A DNA stretch of 64,000 nt from ZC4RG30 sp039917615. Its GTDB lineage: Bacteria > Pseudomonadota > Gammaproteobacteria > Steroidobacterales > Steroidobacteraceae. Below, one piece after another: positions 52,274 to 61,215 of the stretch; the first letter of the stretch is position 1, and every line of letters starts with the position of its first letter. The translations under genes and the position numbers were made by a program. Under the pieces are notes generated by a model that worked only from the letters and a program-made list of their open reading frames with translations, was not told where the DNA came from and ran no database searches. The stretch is from contig JBDSJD010000017.1 of the NCBI GenBank assembly GCA_039917615.1, positions 62,001-126,000 of the forward strand, in the 5' to 3' direction.

Positions 52274-53209
52274 CTAGCCAGCCGCGACGTGGCGACGGTA
52301 CCAGTCGACTGTCGTCCGGATGCCATCTTGCAGTGTGATTCCTGCTTTCCATCCCAGGCCGGTCAGCCGCGATACATCCAACAGCTTACGAGGGGTGCCA
52401 TCCGGCTTGCTAGCATCGAAACGCAGCTGGCCATTGAAACCGGTTGCTACAGCAACTGTCTCCGCCAGCTCTGCGATGGAGACATCCTCGCCCCAACCAA
52501 TATTGACAGGCGGCAGGTCGCTGTAGCGATTCATAAGAAATACGCAGGCATCCGCCAGATCATCCACGTGGAGAAACTCGCGCCGCGGCTTACCTGTGCC
52601 CCAGATCTCCACTTCTGAAGCTTTGGCCTTCACAGCCTCGGAGAATTTGCGGATCAGGGCTGGCAGGACGTGAGAGCCGGCCAGGTCGAAGTTGTCCCCC
52701 GGACCGTACAGATTGGTCGGCATCGCGCAGATCGCATCAAAGCCATACTGCTTGCGGTACGCCTGGCAGGTCTTTAGGCCCGCAATTTTCGCAATGGCAT
52801 ACCACTGATTGGTGGGCTCCAGAGGACCAGTCAATAGGCTGTCTTCCGACATGGGCTGGGGTGCGAGCTTTGGGTATATGCAACTTGAACCGAGAAACAA
52901 CAGCTTGCGGGTTCCGTTGCGATAGGCGGCGTCAATGATGTTGGCCTGAATGACGAGATTATCCTGGATGAACTCGGCCGGACGCGTGTCATTGGCGAGA
53001 ATACCGCCCACCTTTGCCGCAGCCAGGTAGACCTGCTCGGGACGCTCGCGCTCAAAGAAATCGCGTACCGCCGCCTGACTGGTCAGGTCCAATTCGGAAT
53101 GCGTGCGCAACACCAGATCCATCGAAGGATCGGCCTGCAATCGACGCACAAGCGCGGACCCCACCAGGCCGCGATGGCCCGCAATAAAGACCCGCTGCCT
53201 GCTGGTCAC
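52274..53209 (-). CDS. fcl: GDP-L-fucose synthase
   Basis: This 311-residue SDR epimerase/reductase converts GDP-4-keto-6-deoxymannose to GDP-L-fucose. It has the NADP motif VFIAGHRGLVGSALVRRL, the active-site S and YxxxK in LFLGSSCIYPKLAPQPMSED and YAIAKIAG, and the signature GTGKPRREFLHVDDLADA. It overlaps gmd by 4 bases (ATGA), so the two enzymes are made together. Confidence 0.97.
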   Translation of the reverse strand: MTSRQRVFIAGHRGLVGSALVRRLQADPSMDLVLRTHSELDLTSQAAVRDFFERERPEQVYLAAAKVGGILANDTRPAEFIQDNLVIQANIIDAAYRNGTRKLLFLGSSCIYPKLAPQPMSEDSLLTGPLEPTNQWYAIAKIAGLKTCQAYRKQYGFDAICAMPTNLYGPGDNFDLAGSHVLPALIRKFSEAVKAKASEVEIWGTGKPRREFLHVDDLADACVFLMNRYSDLPPVNIGWGEDVSIAELAETVAVATGFNGQLRFDASKPDGTPRKLLDVSRLTGLGWKAGITLQDGIRTTVDWYRRHVAAG

Positions 53210-54294
53210 TCTGAATACCGGTAGGTCTTGAATCCCTCGCGGGCGAGGACCTCATAACGGCGCGCGATGTCCAGGTCAGAAGCAACCATCCCCTTGACCA
53301 GATCCTTGAAACTGAATTCCGGCTCCCAGCCTAGAACAGTCTTGGCCTTGGTGGGATCTCCCAGCAGGCTTTCGACTTCGGTCGGCCGGAAATACCGCGG
53401 ATCCACTTTGACAACCGCGCGGCCGGTTTTCGTATCAATGCCCTGCTCGTCCAGGCCCTTGCCCCGCCATTCGATGCGCATATCCAGCTCCGCGCCCGCT
53501 GCCTCGACAAACGCGCGCACCGAATGCTGCTCGCCCGTGGCAATGACGAAATCGTCGGGCTTGTCCTGCTGCAGGATCATCCACTGCGCGCGGACGTAAT
53601 CCTTCGCATGGCCCCAGTCGCGCAGTGAATCCATGTTTCCCAGATACAGGCACTGCTCCATTCCCAGCGAGATTCGAGCCAGGCCGCGCGTGATCTTGCG
53701 CGTGACGAATGTTTCGCCACGGATGGGAGATTCGTGATTGAAGAGGATGCCGCTGCAGGCGAAGAGCCCATAGGCCTCGCGGTAGTTGACCGTGATCCAG
53801 TGGGCATAAACCTTGGCCGCGCCGTACGGCGATCGCGGATAGAAGGGCGTGGTTTCCTTCTGGGGAATTTCCTGCACCAGTCCGAACATCTCCGATGTGG
53901 ACGCCTGGTAGAACCGGGTTTTCTTTTCCAGACCCAAGATCCGGATGGCCTCCAGCAGACGCAGCGTGCCGATGGCATCGGCGTTGGCCGTGTATTCGGG
54001 AGTCTCGAAAGAAACTGCCACATGGCTCTGCGCGGCGAGATTGTAGATTTCGTCGGGCTGCACCTGCTTGACGATGCGGATCAGGTTGGTGGAGTCGGTC
54101 AGATCGCCATAGTGCAGGTGCATCCGCACCCCGCGCTCATGCGGATCCTGATACAGGTGATCGATGCGATCTGTATTGAAAGACGAGGAACGGCGCTTGA
54201 GGCCATGCACCTCGTATCCCTTGCCGAGCAGAAATTCCGCCAGATAGGAACCATCCTGTCCGGTAACGCCCGTGATCAATGCTTTCTTTGCCAT
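53206..54294 (-). CDS. gmd: GDP-mannose 4,6-dehydratase
   Basis: This 362-residue enzyme performs the first step of GDP-fucose synthesis. It has ALITGVTGQDGSYLAEFLL at the N-terminus, KRRSSSFNTDRIDHLYQDPH, the active-site TSEMFGLVQEIPQKE and YGAAKVYAHW, and FNHESPIRGETFVTRKI. These are invariant Gmd segments. With fcl and the mutase at 10528 the locus can make fucose for the polymer, if GDP-mannose pyrophosphorylase is supplied from elsewhere. Confidence 0.98.
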   Translation of the reverse strand: MAKKALITGVTGQDGSYLAEFLLGKGYEVHGLKRRSSSFNTDRIDHLYQDPHERGVRMHLHYGDLTDSTNLIRIVKQVQPDEIYNLAAQSHVAVSFETPEYTANADAIGTLRLLEAIRILGLEKKTRFYQASTSEMFGLVQEIPQKETTPFYPRSPYGAAKVYAHWITVNYREAYGLFACSGILFNHESPIRGETFVTRKITRGLARISLGMEQCLYLGNMDSLRDWGHAKDYVRAQWMILQQDKPDDFVIATGEQHSVRAFVEAAGAELDMRIEWRGKGLDEQGIDTKTGRAVVKVDPRYFRPTEVESLLGDPTKAKTVLGWEPEFSFKDLVKGMVASDLDIARRYEVLAREGFKTYRYSE

Positions 54295-54419
54295 GATGTC
54301 CTTGTCGCCAATCGGCTCTCTGCCTCAGCAGCGATATTCTAGCAGTGCAGCCCCGCGTGGCTGTGACTGAAACCTCAATATTCCCGCGGTACCAGTCCAC
54401 AAATTCGCTGATTCACACC

Positions 54420-55136
54420 CTACTGCCACAACACCTTCCCGCCGCTGGCGGTGTGCAGCAGGCGCATGAATTCAGCGTGGGCCGCAAGTTCGCTGGCGTC
54501 GGCGGTTACCACCCGCAACGAACTGGGCGGCGGCAAGGAACCAGGCATCGCCACGCCGGCGACTTGCGGCATGGCCCGCACTCCATCATCCAGCGCTAGC
54601 GCGTTCTGCCCCCCTGTCATGGCCAGATAGACATCCGCCAGAATCCGCGCGTCCAGCAGCGCGCCATGCAGCTGGCGATGGGAGTTGTCGACCGCGTAAC
54701 GCTTGCACAGAGCGTCCAGACCGTTGCGCTGCCCGGGATGCATCTCGCGCGCCAGCGCCAGGGTATCGAGCACACGGCAGCGGGCGCGGATGCCGGCAGA
54801 CTCGATGCCGGCCAGCGCCGCCCAGCGCGCCAGTTCACTGTCGAGAAACGCCACGTCGAACGGGGCGTTGTGGATCACGAGCTCGGCACCCTCCACGAAT
54901 TCGAGAAACCGCTCGGCCACTTCCGCAAAGCGCGGCTTGCCCGCGAGTTTGTCCAGCGTGATGCCATGCACGGCGGCCGCACCGGCGTCGATGTCGCGGT
55001 CGGGATGCAGATATTCATGAAAGTGCCGGCCGGTGGCACGGCGGTTCAGCATCTCGATGCAGCCAATCTCGATGATGCGGTGGCCGCGTTCGGATTCCAG
55101 ACCGGTGGTTTCGGTATCCAGTACGACCTGTCTCAC
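54420..55136 (-). CDS. dnaQ: DNA polymerase III epsilon subunit (3'-5' exonuclease)
   Basis: This is a 238-residue proofreading exonuclease. It has ExoI DTETTG with D7 and E9, ExoII HNAPFDVAFLD with D94, and ExoIII HGALLDARILADVY with H157 and D162. The C-terminal ~55 residues are linker and tail for binding the alpha subunit. It sits next to rnhA as in many gammaproteobacteria, 10 bases after it on the same strand. Confidence 0.97.
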   Translation of the reverse strand: MRQVVLDTETTGLESERGHRIIEIGCIEMLNRRATGRHFHEYLHPDRDIDAGAAAVHGITLDKLAGKPRFAEVAERFLEFVEGAELVIHNAPFDVAFLDSELARWAALAGIESAGIRARCRVLDTLALAREMHPGQRNGLDALCKRYAVDNSHRQLHGALLDARILADVYLAMTGGQNALALDDGVRAMPQVAGVAMPGSLPPPSSLRVVTADASELAAHAEFMRLLHTASGGKVLWQ

Positions 55137-55146
55137 GCGGCATGCC

Positions 55147-55599
55147 TCATGTGCGGGAGTTTAGCTCAAGCATGGCATCGATCGCCGCATTGGCGAGTTG
55201 ATCGACGTGCTCGTTGCCCGCGTTGCCCGAGTGCCCCTTTACCCACTTCCAGGTGACGTCATGCGGCAGACGCGCAGCGTCGAGCGCCTGCCACAGGTCG
55301 ATGTTCTTCACCGGCTTGCGGTCGGTGGTGCGCCAGTCGCGCAGCTTCCATTGCGGCAGCCACACCTCGATGCCGGTGCATACATACTTCGAGTCGGTAT
55401 GCAGCGTCACGCGCGACGGCCGCCGCAGCGCGCGCAACGCTTCGATGGCTCCCATGAGTTCCATGCGGTTGTTGGTAGTGGCGCTTTCCGCGCCGGAAAG
55501 TTCCTTGCGGTTGTCGCCGGCAATCAACAGCGCGCCCCAGCCCCCGGGCCCCGGGTTTCCCCTGCAGGCACCGTCGGTATAGATCTCGATCTGGCTCAT
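55147..55599 (-). CDS. rnhA: Ribonuclease HI
   Basis: This 150-residue enzyme degrades RNA in RNA-DNA hybrids. The catalytic set D9 (YTDGACRGNPGPGG), E47 (RMELMGAIEAL), D69 (HTDSKYV) and D133 (EHVDQLAN) is complete, with the loop H123 in KGHSGNAGNE. It has an ATGA overlap with the upstream methyltransferase gene and lies just before dnaQ. Confidence 0.98.
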   Translation of the reverse strand: MSQIEIYTDGACRGNPGPGGWGALLIAGDNRKELSGAESATTNNRMELMGAIEALRALRRPSRVTLHTDSKYVCTGIEVWLPQWKLRDWRTTDRKPVKNIDLWQALDAARLPHDVTWKWVKGHSGNAGNEHVDQLANAAIDAMLELNSRT

Positions 55600-56324
55600 G
55601 TCCGGTTGCGTGTGGTGGGTTCCGGCAAGGCGCCGAACACACGTCGCCGCTCTCGAAAGAAACGATGGCGCAGTGGTGTCAACCGGTAAACATGCTTGCG
55701 CGCCTTGATCAGCCAGGCCGCGGCTGGCAATGGATTGAACAGGCCTCGGCGCAGGATGCGTCGGGCTGCGGTGCTGTGTTCGGCCCAGGGCCGGCTGTAC
55801 AGATAATGCCGCTGCATGACGACTTCATATCCCAGCAGGCCAAGCCAGTCGCGCACCCGCCCCGGCCCAAGCATCTGCTGCAGGCCGGGCGGAAATCCGT
55901 GCCGCGAAGCGGCACCGCGCAAACCCCACAGGCTCACGGGCCGAAAACCCAGCACGATGAGCTGACCCTCGCCGGTCAGCACGCGATCTGCTTCCCGCAC
56001 GATCGCGTGGGGATCCGCCTGAAATTCCAGTGTATGTGGCAGCAGCACTGCATCGACCGATGCGGTCTGCACCGGCAATGCGCTCAGTGAAGCCACCACA
56101 TCCACTTCACCCTGGCAGGTATCGGCAATGACCGTCTGCCGCCGCGTGCGGCTGGCGGAAAGCAGTTCACGCGAGGCGCCCCAGTGGCCCAGCTGCAGCA
56201 GCTCCAGGCCGAATACGTCGTCGAGCATGCCGCGCAGCATTTCGGCCTCCGCAGCCAGCAGCTGACGGCCGAGCGCGCAAGAGAGCCAGAGGGCGGGTCC
56301 GGAGTCGGGCATGGCGTTATGCAA
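55596..56324 (-). CDS. SAM-dependent methyltransferase-like protein (rnhA-linked)
   Basis: This 242-residue protein is of the type often found before rnhA in gammaproteobacteria. A class I methyltransferase core is visible but weak in its SAM loop: the region VFGLELLQLGHWGAS replaces a clear GxGxG, followed by SVDAVLLPHTLEFQADPHAIVREADRVLTGEGQLIVLGF, which fits motif IV-V. The substrate is unknown. It is divergent from mltD with about 110 bases between. Confidence 0.82.
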   Translation of the reverse strand: MHNAMPDSGPALWLSCALGRQLLAAEAEMLRGMLDDVFGLELLQLGHWGASRELLSASRTRRQTVIADTCQGEVDVVASLSALPVQTASVDAVLLPHTLEFQADPHAIVREADRVLTGEGQLIVLGFRPVSLWGLRGAASRHGFPPGLQQMLGPGRVRDWLGLLGYEVVMQRHYLYSRPWAEHSTAARRILRRGLFNPLPAAAWLIKARKHVYRLTPLRHRFFRERRRVFGALPEPTTRNRT

Positions 56325-56437
56325 AAAAGCGTGGCATTTCTGTGACGTCGCCGGTTAAATACTTGTGGCAAAAATCATAGGCTGTTTTGGTGGCTTTGGG
56401 CCATTGCATCTGTCTTCCATCTCGGAGGTGCAACAAC

Positions 56438-58114
56438 GTGATTCCGGGCTGGCGATACCGCTTGGGCATATCTGTGGGGCTGCTTGCTGTTCTGGCGGGC
56501 TGCGCCACTGTGCCGAAAGCCCCGCCCGCAATCGCTGACTCCCGCGCTCAGATACCGCCGGCAGGGCCAAAAAGCGAATCCCCTGCCATCCCCACCATCC
56601 CGGTTCCAGTGCCGGTCGAGGTTGCGCCGTCGCCGCCGCCCGTCTCGCCAGCTACCGAAGCAGAAATCGCTGCACGGGTGCCGCCGCCGGACTCCCAGGC
56701 GCTGCCCGACCCGGTGGTCGAGCCAGGTGACCTGCTCAAACGCGTACGCAGCGGCCTGACCCTGGGCGAGATCCGCAATTCACGGATCGACACTGAAGCA
56801 GACTGGTTCGCCCGCAATCCGGAATACATCGAGCGGGTGTTCTCGCGCGCGGCGCCGTATCTGCAGTACATCGTTAGCCAGGTAGAGGCCCGCGGGCTGC
56901 CGCTGGAGCTGGCGCTGCTGCCCATCATCGAGAGCGCCTTCCAGCCCTATGCCTACTCCAGTGCGCGCGCCACTGGTCTGTGGCAGTTCATGTCGGCGAC
57001 CGGTGGACGTTTCGGACTCAAGCAGGACTGGTGGTATGACGGGCGGCGGGATGTGGTGGCGGCCACCCAGGCGGCGCTCGACTACCTGGAATTCCTGCGT
57101 GACATGTTCGATGGCAACTGGCTGCATGCCATCGCTGCCTACAACTGCGGTGAAGGCAATGTGGCGAAGCAGATCAGGCGCAACCAGGCAGCCCGCAAGC
57201 CGACGGATTTCTGGAACCTGAAATTGCCAAAGGAAACCCAGGGCTATGTGCCGCGCCTGCTGGCCATGAGCAAGATCGTTGCCAAACCCGATATCTACGG
57301 CCTGAGCATCGAGGGGATGCCGGATGAACCTTTTTTTCGGCGGGTGGAAACCGGTGGGCAGATCAGCATCGAGGTGGCCGCCGAACTTGCCGGCATCACC
57401 ACTGAGGAAATGTACGATCTGAATCCGGCACATCATCGTTGGGCCACGGATCCGACCGGACCGCATTTCCTGCTGGTGCCCATGGATGCCTCTGAGGCGT
57501 TCAGCACCAACCTGCTGCTGCTGACCCCTGACCAGCGCATGCGGGTGGAGCGCTACACGGTGCGCAGCGGCGATACCGTCGCCAGTATTGCGCAGCGGTT
57601 CGGCACCACCGCCCAGCATCTGCGGGAACTCAATGAACTGGGGACAGCCAACACCGTCCAGCTGGGTGCGGAACTGCGGGTGCCTTCGGCGGTGGCCTCC
57701 CTGCCGCCGCAGGTGCTGCAGGCAGCGGCGCGCGTCGACGGGCGCAATCGCGCACGCTCGGTCAGCGCCGTGCATGTGGTGCGGCGCGGGGACTCGCTAT
57801 GGTCCATCGCCAAACGTTACAACATGGATGTCATCTCGCTGGCGCGGCTGAACCGCATCGCTCCTGCCGACACCCTGCGTGCCGGCCAGAAGCTGAAACT
57901 GCATGGCGAGACCCCAGGCAGCAGTGGCCAAGCAGTTGCCAGCAGTGGTGATGGGCGCCGCGTCACTTACGTCGTGCGCAGCGGCGACACGCTGTCGGCC
58001 ATCGCACGGACACTGCGCGTATCGGTTGGCAACCTGCGCGAGTGGAACAACCTGTCCGGCAGCGACATCCGGCCCGGCCAGAAGCTCGTGGCCTTCGTGC
58101 CCAGTCGCTCCTGA
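56438..58114 (+). CDS. mltD: Membrane-bound lytic murein transglycosylase D with three LysM domains
   Basis: This 558-residue lipoprotein (lipobox LAVLAGC, C22) cleaves peptidoglycan glycan strands. The SLT domain has LLPIIESAFQPYAYSS with catalytic E165, then ATGLWQFMSATGGRFGL and IAAYNCGEGNVAKQI. Three LysM repeats follow (RYTVRSGDTVASIA, HVVRRGDSLWSIAKRY, YVVRSGDTLSAIA). I choose GTG 56438, nine bases after GGAGGT; an ATG at 56387 would put 17 unlikely residues before the signal sequence. A Pro-rich linker spans about 40-85. Confidence 0.95.
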   Translation: MIPGWRYRLGISVGLLAVLAGCATVPKAPPAIADSRAQIPPAGPKSESPAIPTIPVPVPVEVAPSPPPVSPATEAEIAARVPPPDSQALPDPVVEPGDLLKRVRSGLTLGEIRNSRIDTEADWFARNPEYIERVFSRAAPYLQYIVSQVEARGLPLELALLPIIESAFQPYAYSSARATGLWQFMSATGGRFGLKQDWWYDGRRDVVAATQAALDYLEFLRDMFDGNWLHAIAAYNCGEGNVAKQIRRNQAARKPTDFWNLKLPKETQGYVPRLLAMSKIVAKPDIYGLSIEGMPDEPFFRRVETGGQISIEVAAELAGITTEEMYDLNPAHHRWATDPTGPHFLLVPMDASEAFSTNLLLLTPDQRMRVERYTVRSGDTVASIAQRFGTTAQHLRELNELGTANTVQLGAELRVPSAVASLPPQVLQAAARVDGRNRARSVSAVHVVRRGDSLWSIAKRYNMDVISLARLNRIAPADTLRAGQKLKLHGETPGSSGQAVASSGDGRRVTYVVRSGDTLSAIARTLRVSVGNLREWNNLSGSDIRPGQKLVAFVPSRS

Positions 58115-58160
58115 CGACTGCGGTATCATCGCGCCCCTTGGATTTTACCTGGGGGCTTTC

Positions 58161-58961
58161 ATGGGAATTCTCGCTGGCAAGCGCGCGCTGATCATCGGCG
58201 TGGCTACGGACCGTTCTATTGCGTGGGGTATCGCCCAGGCCATGCATGCGCACGGCGCCGAACTCGCCTTCACCTTTGGCCATGAGAAACTCAAGGACCG
58301 CGTTGAACCCCTGGCACAGTCGCTGGGGTCGAAACTCGTGTTGCCGCTGGACGTGACGGTCGACAGCCAGATCGACGCTGTATTCAGCACGCTGGGTTCG
58401 GCATGGGGTTCGCTCGACATCCTAGTCCATGCCGTGGCTTTTGCCCCGCGTGAGGCATTGGCAGGCGAGTTTGTGGCCAGCACCTCCCGCGAGGCCTTCG
58501 CGGTGGCTCACGATGTCTCAAGTTACAGCCTTGTGGCGCTGTCACGTGCTGCCCTGCCGCTGATGACAGGCCGGGCCGGCGCAATTCTCACCCTGAGCTA
58601 CCTGGGGGCCGTGCGCTCGGTACCCGCCTACAACGTCATGGGCCTGGCCAAGGCCAGCCTGGAAGCCAACGTGCGCTTTCTGGCGGCAGATCTGGGGCCC
58701 AAGGGCATCCGCGTGAATGGCATTTCGGCGGGGCCCATCAAGACGCTCGCTGCGGCCGGCATTCCGGGGCTGCGCAAAATGCTGTCGCATGTGGCCCATG
58801 CTTCACCCATCCGCCGCAACGTCAGCCAGGAAGACGTGGGCAAGGCCGCCACCTTCATGTGTTCCGACATGGCCAGTGGGGTGACCGGCGAGATCCTCTA
58901 TGTGGACGGCGGCTTCAGCACAGTGGGAATGAGTTTCGCGGACGAGGCTGGGGGCGCATAG
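58161..58961 (+). CDS. fabI: Enoyl-ACP reductase (NADH), FabI
   Basis: This 266-residue SDR enzyme reduces trans-2-enoyl-ACP in fatty acid elongation. The start GKRALIIGVATDRSIAWGIAQA binds the nucleotide. The FabI catalytic set Y147, Y157 and K164 lies in LSYLGAVRSVPAYNVMGLAK. The ATG at 58161 follows GGGGGC and sits 46 bases after the mltD stop. It converges with ppiD. Confidence 0.97.
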   Translation: MGILAGKRALIIGVATDRSIAWGIAQAMHAHGAELAFTFGHEKLKDRVEPLAQSLGSKLVLPLDVTVDSQIDAVFSTLGSAWGSLDILVHAVAFAPREALAGEFVASTSREAFAVAHDVSSYSLVALSRAALPLMTGRAGAILTLSYLGAVRSVPAYNVMGLAKASLEANVRFLAADLGPKGIRVNGISAGPIKTLAAAGIPGLRKMLSHVAHASPIRRNVSQEDVGKAATFMCSDMASGVTGEILYVDGGFSTVGMSFADEAGGA

Positions 58962-58988
58962 CGCCCCGCGGTTATTGGAACGCCCCCG

Positions 58989-60893
58989 CTATTGGAACGC
59001 CTGCGGGTTCTTGCGAATCCTGGCCGCCTTCAGGACGTCCGCCACGTATCCGTCTGCATTGCGCCGGCTGTAGCGCTGCAGCTCGCGGGTCGCACGCAAT
59101 CTCTCGAGCTGGGGGGTGTCCGACATCGACTGCACGCGCGAACCCGTGACTTCCAGCAAAGCAACGCCGCCGCCTTCAACCTCGATTACCTGGCGGAAAG
59201 GCTTGCCTGCAACCGGCCGGACAGCCGCAAATACGGCATCGCGAATTTCCACCGGCAGATCAGGTGAACCGCGGCCCACAAAGCGCGCCGGCCCCGCTTT
59301 TGTCTGCAGGCTGGCCGCAACCTTGTCGAAGCTCTCACCAGCGGCGAGCTTGGCCTGCGCAGCTTCGGCTGCCGCCAGAGCGGCCTTCATGCCCCGCTCG
59401 CGGCGCAAGGCGGTAACAATCGTGGCACGGACCTCTTCCAGCGGCCGCAACTGCGCCGGCCGGTGTTTGACAACCTGGAAAATGGTGATGCGGTCTTCGC
59501 CCAACTGCACCGGGCCACCTACGTGCCCCTGCGCCAGCACCGCATCGCTGAATACCGCCTGGTTCAGTTCGGCGTCTGACCCCAGCGGCAAACCGCCAGC
59601 GCCGCGCTCGAACTGCTGCACCTCACCGCGACGCATGCCAAATTCCTGTGCCAGTTTTTCGAGCGTGGTGCCCGCGCGATCCAGTCGTGCCTGCAGCTGG
59701 TCCTGCCGGTTGCCGAACTCGGCAACTGCCATCTCATTGCGCAGGGTTGCAGCAAGCTCCGCTCGCACTTCCTCGAATTTGCGGCCGGACTCGGCGCGCA
59801 CACCATCCAGACGGATGATGTGGTAGCCGAACTGGGTCTTCACCGGTTCGCTGATCTCGCCTGCTTTCATGGCGAACAGCTTGTCCGAAAATTCCTTGGC
59901 GTAGACATCACTGCTGGCCCATTCCAGGTCGCCGCCCTTTGCGGCTGAAACCGAGTCTTTCGAATACTGTTTGGCAAGGGCCGCGAAATCGCCGCCCGCC
60001 TTGATTCGTGCGTGCAGATCCTTCGCCAGCGCCGCCGCCTTGGCATCGTCCGTGGCGCCCTCCACGGCAATCAGGATATGGCTGGCGCGCCGTGTCTCGG
60101 GTTGCACGAACGTTGCCTTGTCGCGCGCATAGCGTTCGCGCAGCTGCTCCTCACTGACCTGCACGGCGACATCGGCCAGCGACAGTTCCGCATAGGCCAG
60201 CTGCACGGATTCGGGCTGCATGAATTCTTCGGTATGTGCCTTGTACCAGGCGTCGATCGCCGCGGCATCGACCGGTGCCGTGCCGGCAAATGCTTCCGGC
60301 TGCAGCAGCAGATAGCGCAGTTCACGCTCTTCATCGAGCAGCGCAAGGACACGCTTCAATTCGGCCGGCGTGAAAAAATCCGAAACGCCGACCGAGCCCA
60401 GCAGCTGATTGACCAGCAGGCTTAGCTTGAGGTCTTTCACATAGGCGGCTTCGCTCATGCCCGCCGCTGCCAGGCGCGAGCGCGCCGCCTCCACGTTGAA
60501 CTTGCCATCGACCTGAAAAGAGGATTCGTTGCGGAAAGCCTCTCCCAGCTGGTTCGTGGAAACCCGGAACCCCGCCTTGTTTGCGTACTGGGTGACGGCA
60601 AGTCTGCGCACCTGATCATCCAGCAATTCCTGCTGGAACTTCTCCCGCTGTGCATCAGTGATGTTGCCACCGAGGGCCTGCATCACCTGTGGCTGTTGCT
60701 GCTGCCAGAGCTGGTTCACTTCGGCAGTGGAGATCTTCTCGCCGTTGACCTTGGCGGCGAAACCCGTGGTGCCGAAACTCATGTCCACGATGCCGTATGC
60801 GCCCCAGGCTGCGAACACCAGCACCAATGCGCCCAGCATGAGATAGGTGAGCCATCGGTGGCCCTGCATCTTGTCGCGAATGTTCTGCAGCAT
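58989..60893 (-). CDS. ppiD: Periplasmic folding chaperone/peptidyl-prolyl isomerase PpiD
   Basis: This 634-residue protein has a short cytoplasmic N-terminus, one membrane anchor (about 16-36, LTYLMLGALVLVFAAWGAYG), a SurA-N-like chaperone region and a parvulin domain (about 265-360: RRASHILIAVEG, GGDLEWASSDVYAKEF, QFGYHIIRLDGV). It assists outer-membrane protein folding from the inner membrane. A second degenerate PPIase-like region follows. Its 3' end carries a short duplicated segment. Confidence 0.95.
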   Translation of the reverse strand: MLQNIRDKMQGHRWLTYLMLGALVLVFAAWGAYGIVDMSFGTTGFAAKVNGEKISTAEVNQLWQQQQPQVMQALGGNITDAQREKFQQELLDDQVRRLAVTQYANKAGFRVSTNQLGEAFRNESSFQVDGKFNVEAARSRLAAAGMSEAAYVKDLKLSLLVNQLLGSVGVSDFFTPAELKRVLALLDEERELRYLLLQPEAFAGTAPVDAAAIDAWYKAHTEEFMQPESVQLAYAELSLADVAVQVSEEQLRERYARDKATFVQPETRRASHILIAVEGATDDAKAAALAKDLHARIKAGGDFAALAKQYSKDSVSAAKGGDLEWASSDVYAKEFSDKLFAMKAGEISEPVKTQFGYHIIRLDGVRAESGRKFEEVRAELAATLRNEMAVAEFGNRQDQLQARLDRAGTTLEKLAQEFGMRRGEVQQFERGAGGLPLGSDAELNQAVFSDAVLAQGHVGGPVQLGEDRITIFQVVKHRPAQLRPLEEVRATIVTALRRERGMKAALAAAEAAQAKLAAGESFDKVAASLQTKAGPARFVGRGSPDLPVEIRDAVFAAVRPVAGKPFRQVIEVEGGGVALLEVTGSRVQSMSDTPQLERLRATRELQRYSRRNADGYVADVLKAARIRKNPQAFQ

Positions 60894-60940
60894 ATTTTTT
60901 CTGGATCTTTTTCTGGATCTTGATGTGGTCTTACAATGAC

Positions 60941-61017
60941 TGGCGGAGCGGACGGGACTCGAACCCGCGACCCCCGGCGTGACAGGCCGGTATTCTAACC
61001 AGCTGAACTACCGCTCC
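60941..61017 (-). tRNA. tRNA-Asp (anticodon GTC)
   Basis: Read on the minus strand, the acceptor GGAGCGG pairs with CCGCTCC, and the anticodon loop CTGTCAC gives GTC. The T-arm GCGGG/CCCGT is regular, and the CCA end is encoded (60943-60941). It lies 23 bases downstream of tRNA-Val(TAC), so the two are probably cotranscribed, with lon upstream. Confidence 0.97.
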
Positions 61018-61040
61018 GCTGCTAGACCACATCGATGGAC

Positions 61041-61116
61041 TGGTGGGTGCTGAGGGGATCGAACCCCCGACATTCGCCTTGTAAGGGCGACGCTCTACCA
61101 GCTGAGCTAAGCACCC
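61041..61116 (-). tRNA. tRNA-Val (anticodon TAC)
   Basis: On the minus strand the acceptor GGGTGCT pairs with AGCACCC. The D-arm is GCTC/GAGC, the anticodon loop CTTACAA gives TAC, the T-arm is GGGGG/CCCCT, and CCA is encoded. This is the wobble-reading valine isoacceptor that complements the CAC species at 1818-1892. Confidence 0.97.
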
Positions 61117-61215
61117 CTGGACATCAGCGCCAAAGTCCTACCCGCGCCTTGAGGCAGAAGCCCTGGGGCGCGAGGGCGCGTAGTCTAGATGAAGTGCCTG
61201 CGGACTGCACCAGAA

